Below, piece after piece: positions 58,168-64,000 of a DNA stretch of 64,000 nt. The notes beneath the pieces were generated by a model. The model was not told the origin of the DNA. It was given only the letters and a program-made list of their open reading frames with translations, and made no database searches. The number at the start of each line of letters is the position of its first letter. Positions within the stretch are counted from its first letter, which is position 1. Origin of the DNA: Diabrotica undecimpunctata (Eukaryota > Arthropoda > Insecta > Coleoptera > Chrysomelidae); the NCBI RefSeq assembly GCF_040954645.1, contig NC_092811.1, positions 119,981,343-120,045,342 of the forward strand. Reading direction: 5' to 3'. A program made the position numbers and the translations under genes.

Positions 58168-59558
58168 AAATTTCAATTATTTTAATAATTTATTTAGAAA
58201 AATATTTAGGAGAAATTCTTTCTAATACAATAGGTATAAATCTATGATTTGTCCCACAAATTTCTGAACATTGTCCAAAAAAGATTACTGATCGTCTTAA
58301 AAAAAAACTAATTTGATTTAATCGTCCATCAATTGTTGCATCAATTTTTACTCCTCTCCAATTTTGGAGAATTTCGGTGAAAGTTATTATTTAGATGATT
58401 GTGAATAGGAGCAATGTGATGAACTGAAGCACCGTCGCGTCGTGTAAAAACCACATTCGTTGTTGAATATTAATCGGTACATTTTGCGGTAGTATTGGCA
58501 AATGATTATTTAGAAAATCCAAATATATGGCATCACTCACACGACTGTTAAAAAAAATGTGGGCCAATCACATAATCGCCAACAATACCATCCCAAACAT
58601 TTATATACCACCTAGTTTGACTATGAGTGTTAACAAATTAGATTGCTTGATGCATCGTAATAAAAACTATGCAGATTCACCGTTCCATTTTTATGAAATG
58701 TAGCCTCATCTCCAAAAAGTACATAATCGAAAAAAAAATCGGTCTCTTTGCACTTGCTGCTAAGAACATTGACAAAAAGCTAATCTGCGTTGATAACCAT
58801 TGACTGTCAATTCTTGATGGAACTGTATGCGGTAAGGATGAAGTTGATGAACATGAATATCATGTTGACGTGAAATTATAGGAGTCCTGATGTGGGGATC
58901 TTCAGTACTAGCTATCAGTACATCATAGGCCTTTTCTTCACTTAGAACAGTTTTGGTTCTCTAATTTTTTCATATACAACTGACCCAGTGCGAACAAATC
59001 GATGTATTAATTTTTTTAAAGTTTGCCTTCCTCCATTCAGGATATCGCTCGTGATATATTCTGGATGCAATCAAGCAATTTCTCGAACTTTTTCCTAATA
59101 CCTAGATCATATCTTCTACAGAAAAATTCATTTTTAACAATAAAGACAAGCAGCATAGACCGATTAAAAAGGTAATAATATAAAAAACTGTCATTTTTTT
59201 AAAGCCTACTATTTTAACTTTATAATTGACACAATGGTCTTTTACTTAATAATGACTGCGCATCACAATCGGCAGTTGTGCATCACAATCGGCAATCTAA
59301 AAATTGTTACATCAATTGTATATTCTTTTGCTTTCTGTTTTGTGTGAATTATTTATTGAATAAAAATAATCTTATGTTAGTATGCAAAACATATTACCTA
59401 TATTGTAAGAATTTTAGGAATCTTGTATTTCATTAAGGAAATATGATATTTCCATTTCCAATTCCATGGTAAACCATTTCGTTATGGTTTATATTTTTTG
59501 TTAGTTACTTCTTGAATAAAAATGTAATTTTGTTATATCACTCAATACTCAATACTTA

Positions 59559-62500
59559 TTTCTTCTTCGGAATACCTTCATATTTCTGAAGTTTGAAGGA
59601 AACTAAAAATATCTCAGAAAGTAATAAGTTTAGGTAGAGGGAATGCTATATAAACATGAAAGAGTATCATAAATAAAATTGTAACCTCGGAAACCTTTTT
59701 TGGATGGTTCTAGAAAGGTCACCAATGGCGACACTGCGGACGGCAGCCAGATGGTTGGTGGAGAGCGAGTCGTGGGTTCGAAACTAGCTTTTGGAACCAG
59801 GAATGGGTCCAACGGACGAAATAAGTAAAGATACGATAGGAGATATTAGAAAAGATATAGAAATAAACAAAAAGATAGATGGGTAAAATTACCAAAGATA
59901 AGATAAGATAGGGAACAGGGCGCCACTTAATTTTTTGGGGTTTAAGGAGAAGGTTTAAGAAACCTTAGAAAAGAAAAGAGATAAGGAAAGATATTTAGGT
60001 TCAGAGATCAATCCCAAGAAAAGATATCAACAGTTAATTATTAAATAAATTTGGTTAACACTCTGCATAAACAAATAATAAGTATATTAGGTATTATACC
60101 TACTTACCTACAAAACTTAATCAGCCTGATCTTTCTTCTGGTCAAAAGTATAATAATAATTTAAGATAATAAGTAAATATTCAGAGTTATGGTTATATCA
60201 GGAAACTTTGTTAGGAGTCGACAAATAAAATACATACATAAAACAATAACAATATATTCAACAACAAAATTATGACGCTGCTGAATGCAACACAAGTAAT
60301 AAAAATACACCATCAACTATGAAATGGGGGTATACATATAAAAATAAGCAGTAATATAATTAGAAAATACCTTTACAAAGATATATCATACAATCATGCA
60401 CAAATAAAGTTTGGGCGTATCTCGAGATATTACAGCAAAAAAATGAATAAAAATTATAACAAACACCAAAGATAACAAAAATTAATAAAATCTAAATTTA
60501 CAAAAATACAGAAAGGTTCCAGAAATGAAAACATAAAGAGTTAACCAAACCGCACTTGGTTAAGTCGATTAGCTATCTCGCACTATTATTTAATGATAAA
60601 CTGAGACTTAAATGTTCATAATTATTACTTATTGAAATTCCTTAGTAGCTGATGGAATTTGGTTCGTAACAAAATATTGACTGTTCTTTAAATTGAATGT
60701 AAAATTTAGTAGTTACTCTCAACTACATTTGAACACATGTATGAACTTTAGATACGCCCAGATAATGGAAGATGGTATGATACCATACCATATTACTCGC
60801 CCAGATAAGTGGAGATACTAATATTATGTTAACTTACAGTAATTCCTGACGACTGCTGCATTAAGTCACTGAAGTTAATACTATACTTGTATTAAACAAT
60901 GAATTTAATTAACATTAAAGGTGCTTTATGACTATATTTAATCTAATATAGTATAAGATCAAAAAAAAACTCAAATAAACAAGTGTATGCACACTTATAA
61001 AGAAAATGCACAGAGAACGGTACGATAATAGAGATACAGTAAGATCTAGTCCTTACGCAAGGACTGTCCCACCAGAAGTAACTTGGTTCCTCTAAAATTT
61101 TACCAAACTACCCAAGAAAAGGTGAGGGTACCTCCCCCTAAAAATGATAGGCCAGCTTAGATGGTAAAAAGTTCTAACTAACATCGAACATAACGGTACC
61201 CTTCTAGCTATAAACTTGATGAAATATAAAATCCCTTGCATTAGGATATTATAGAAAAACATTTCTACGTGCCCCGACGATATCTAACAACTTTATCATA
61301 AAGGACCCGCCTTCACCGAAAAGCATTAGTTCCTTTCATACTCCGGATTAAGACGGAAAGGATTAAAAACCTTTCGGACGCAGGGAAATTCCATGCATTC
61401 AATAAAATTTTGAAGATGGTAAACCGAACATGAGCGTATCATCACGGGGGTAAAAGGAATAAAAATAATTAATATTTTAATTATATAAAAAAATGTTACA
61501 AAATATTTCTAAAAAATAAAATATACGGTGATCCATTTAAAAAAATTGAGAAAATCGTAATTTCGTTCACCCTGTATACAAATTTTTGTCAATGATTTTA
61601 ATTAAGCTTAATTTAAAAACTACAATATATTGTTTACTTTATTATATAAAATAAATAATTGTTTATGCATTACTTCTTTATATACATGGTGTTGACTTAA
61701 TAGGGATTTCGAAATAAAAATGATCATAACTTGTTAAATACTCTGTATAGTAATGCAAAACCTAATACTATAAGAACAAGAATTATCTCTATACTATTAG
61801 AACAAGTCTAGAGATAATCATTGCCTATATTTTTTCTAAATAAGTTTTTTGAATATTCTATACCATAATGGAAACTGATCTACACTACCAAGACAGTTGT
61901 CAAACGTATATTCTTTCCTACCATCAATTATAAAGAACATTTATAGGTTACAGATCAATTTTTATATTTTATTTCAAAACTTTTTTAAAAACCATTTTAG
62001 ATTGAAAATCAAACCACAAAAATAAGATAAGAAAATGTAATTATGATTATATTTAATTGTGGTTTAACAATAATATGTAATAAATATATCAGAGTAATTT
62101 CTGATGATTTATACGAAGAACTCGATTTACTCTTTTACTCTACGATATGTATGGAAATTTTGTATCAGGCCTTCGTAGCTTGCGGAATTGTGGCATCATT
62201 CCCATTCACAAGCCCTGGTAAATTCGGTATACCCGTATTAACGTAGTTATCTCTGAGAAATCAATATCACTAAAGGCACTATACAACTGAGAAGTCTAAC
62301 CACTATATCCATCGCCTAAACCCACATTTTCCGACACGAAATGTGCATGTATAACGAAAAGACATATTCAACTCAGTGGTGTAAGTGTCTGGAAAGATAA
62401 TTCACCTGCAGGAGAAATGTAAATCTCTTGGGTTTACGTTTTGGCGTGAATTGTGTCTTTCTGCAATTGGGAAACTAGATATTAGAAATATGCTGCTGCC

Positions 62501-62627
62501 CAAAACGACGGACAATTTCATATTTTAACGATAATATTTAAATATAAAATTCAAATTATTATTTTAAAATTTAATAATTTAAAATATTCGTTCTATAAGA
62601 TATAAAACAGATGAATTGTTTTTGTTT
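59559..62627. other. Probable intronic DNA, no gene recognised
   Basis: AT-rich. The one repeat I can tie to another place is 61545-61745 (listed separately). GTGGGTTCGAAAC near 59771 is B-box-like but no tRNA or SINE structure could be completed. Confidence 0.5.
61545..61745 (-). repeat. MITE-like repeat, inverted copy of 50918-51115
   Basis: Shares AAAACTACAATATATTGTTTAC-like and ATACATGGTGTTGA blocks with the earlier copy in opposite orientation; one end is TTCACCCTGTAT. Confidence 0.75.
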
Positions 62628-63228
62628 CTAGAGGAATTAAGATTTCCCCCGATAGTTGCGGTTACCGAACATTGGCTTGAAGTTAACAAGCCTTTTTTGT
62701 AGACAAATATACTACAATTGCTAGGTATGATCGTCCAAGTTCAGCTCATGGTGACACCCTAATTCTTTCTACAAATAATGATTTCTCTCCTACAACAAAA
62801 TATGACTTTCTGTTGAATGAATTTTTATGTTTTTATTAGTTTATAACAAGATTCTTAATCTATATATTCTTTGTATTTATAGATAACCTGACTCTTCCAC
62901 GGAACTATTTTTTCAGAACCTGTTAGATTTGTTAGACGATCTGCCCAATAAAAGCAGAAAGATTCTATGCGGTGACTTGAATATTAATTACGCTGTTGCA
63001 TGTGCTACCCAAGTATCCTTTGTCAATATATTCGAATCGTATGGTTTTACAATGCACGTTAATTCTCCTACAAGAATTACTAAAACAACATTTACTATAA
63101 TTGATTATATTTTGTCAAATTTCTCACCCCTTGATGTACGCTCTACAATTATTAATGCAGGACTCTCTGACCATGAAGCAGTATGTACCAAGTTTAACCC
63201 TACAATGCATCATGTAGCATATCTGCTA
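62628..63228 (+). pseudogene. LINE APE-type endonuclease fragment
   Basis: Frames read PPIVAVTEHWLEVNKP (E block), HGDTLILSTNNDFSP, ITVYRSPDSSTELFFQNLLDLL, ILCGDLNINYAV (GD.N block), PTRITKTTFTIIDYILSN and SDHEAVCTKFN (SDH block). This is the CR1/Jockey-type endonuclease order. Frames change near 62700 and 62880, and the RT domain is absent. Confidence 0.85.
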
Positions 63229-63597
63229 CATATAAAATATTGAAGAGTTCCATTTTCATTAAATGATTTATGATACACCTACATACTATATACACACTTT
63301 AAATCGGGTTTCGCTTTGCTGGCAATAGATGGCGCAGCAAGTACAGAATTTTAATTCTAAATGTCAGCTGTTGTTTTGGTGGTTGATGTGTGTATCTGAC
63401 ATAGTAAATTTGTGTTTTTTTGAATATTTGGAGCGGTTTTGGCAGGCTAACTCGATAAATTTTAAAAATTAGGTAAGTATTTAAACTATTTGTTATACCA
63501 GTGCGTATCCAGAGTTCATAAAAATAAATTACCGGGTGTTCTAATAAAATGTAGCAAATATGCTACAACATGCATTTTATGCTTTTTTTTTAACTCA
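63229..63597 (+). other. Upstream region and candidate 5' UTR intron
   Basis: AAATTAG-GTAAGT at 63467-63478 and a long T tract ending AACTCAG at 63597 look like a donor and acceptor just before the next frame. A TTAA (63299-63302) could be a piggyBac target site but no TIR was confirmed. Confidence 0.45.
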
Positions 63598-64000
63598 GGG
63601 CGATGGACAAAAAAAAAGGATTTTCGAAAACCTTTGACAAACCAGGAGTTGGAAATGTTGGCAGAACGTTTTCTTGAAAGTGACGATGATCTGGAAGAAT
63701 TGGACGAAGATAATTTAAGTGAAAACGTTGATAATTGCTTAGAATGGGCTGCTCAAAAGTTTCAAGATCCTGTGGATTACGCCAATTTGGACATTGAAAA
63801 TACAATTATTTTTGAGCATGAACTAGATGATGTAGAACTAACCAATTCGAGCGTTGAAAATAATAATGAGGCAGATCTTGTCGACCAAATAATACCTGAG
63901 AATGAAGACGCGAACGGCTCAGAAGAAAATATATTTACACTGGATAAAGATTCATTCAAATCTATTTGCTGGAAGCAAGCATCTTTTGAACAAAATGTTC
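63598..64000 (+). pseudogene. piggyBac-like transposase, N-terminus (runs off window)
   Basis: Open to the window end: KKKDFRKPLTNQELEMLAERF, then a strongly acidic region (SDDDLEELDEDNLSENVDN, ENEDANGSEEN) and FKSICWKQASFEQNV. A basic LT..EL start, acidic linker and W-K..F motif are typical of piggyBac-like transposase N-termini; no catalytic part is in view. The ATG at 63603 is out of frame with this reading; a length change in the A9 run (63609-63617) may explain it, or the copy may be a domesticated or dead one. Confidence 0.55.

Larger units (their letters stand above)
58005..58353 (-). other. NUMT: nuclear copy of mitochondrial cox2-trnK-trnD
   Basis: On the minus strand, starting at about 58353, the end of COX2 reads [21 protein letters not shown] in parts, then [22 protein letters not shown]. 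It is followed by a tRNA-Lys (58167-58098) and a tRNA-Asp (58096-58035) in the ancestral insect mitochondrial order. COX2 has substitutions at conserved sites and an early stop. It replaces part of a transposase gene. Confidence 0.9.
57815..59131 (-). pseudogene. mariner-like transposase, interrupted by the NUMT
   Basis: Starts MNFSVEDMI at 59131. Frames give PEYITSDILNGGRQTLKKLI, FDYVLFGDEATFHKNG (first catalytic Asp region), NVWDGIVGDYVIGPHFF, LNNHLPILPQNVP and a damaged MWFLHD block (second). After [12 protein letters not shown] the sequence changes to mitochondrial DNA at about 58353. It resumes near 58005 with MWDYMKRRDYI and ends NVRNVARSFEYRLQTCIDVEGGYFKHLL. The WIGR...PDLTPLDFF part with the third catalytic residue is missing. 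Many stops. Confidence 0.82.
57511..59556 (-). mobile_element. mariner-like transposon carrying a LINE fragment and a NUMT
   Basis: Ends AGTATTGAGCATTGAGTGAT and inverted ATCACTCAATACTCAATACT extend inward as about 90-bp TIRs, through TTTTTATTCAGTAAG and AACTAACAAAAAATA-type sequence. TA flanks both ends (57509-57510, 59557-59558). Gene is on the minus strand. Confidence 0.85.

Noticed and set aside
59741..59830. tRNA or SINE around GTGGGTTCGAAAC
   Set aside because: Only a B-box-like motif; no acceptor stem or convincing A box.

Overview
The window is AT-rich insect nuclear DNA that is almost entirely transposable-element sequence. Beetle is my guess at the order; the sequence does not prove it. 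I find one host-gene piece: a 304-bp internal exon of the mitochondrial calcium uniporter MCU (50441-50744, + strand), with intact frame and clean splice sites. No further MCU exon is recognisable in the 13 kb to the window end, so the later elements probably lie in a long MCU intron. A short mitochondrial insertion (NUMT: end of cox2, trnK, trnD) sits near 58.0-58.35 kb.

Layout. 0-8 kb: LINE 3' ends, TA microsatellites and fold-back repeats, one LINE lying inside a long palindrome with an 11-bp target-site duplication (TSD). 8.6-10.8 kb: a 2.2-kb transposon with ~470-bp terminal inverted repeats (TIRs) encoding a protein I cannot name, whose acidic motifs resemble FEN/PIN nucleases, plus a cysteine-rich tail. 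14.4-19.7 kb: a decayed I/LOA-like LINE and a 1.93-kb tandem duplication. 20.9-27.8 kb: a very young Ty3/Gypsy element on the minus strand, with 1398-bp LTRs differing at one noted base and a 4-bp TSD. Its gag starts inside the LTR, its pol has one stop, its integrase core is deleted, and each LTR holds nine covarying hairpins.

29.4-40.7 kb: a nearly intact LINE, a piggyBac remnant, then a LINE hosting both a tRNA-headed SINE and a complete 5.4-kb MULE (Mutator-like element) with an intron-containing transposase gene and 10-bp TSDs. 41.6-46.4 kb: a rearranged RTE-like LINE. 47.4-49.4 kb: a LINE interrupted by a 45-bp LINE-tail insertion and a mariner. 51.5-57.3 kb: a piggyBac gene interrupted by an autonomous-type hAT 2 bp before its ATG, by a 961-bp non-autonomous hAT-like element, and by a 46-bp palindrome. 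57.5-59.6 kb: a mariner-like transposon containing a LINE fragment and the NUMT. 62.6-64 kb: a LINE endonuclease fragment and the start of another piggyBac-like gene.

There is no operon logic here; the genes are independent parasites. What ties the region together is nesting order, which gives relative ages: host LINE or piggyBac first, then SINE, MULE, hAT or mariner, with the Gypsy element among the most recent.
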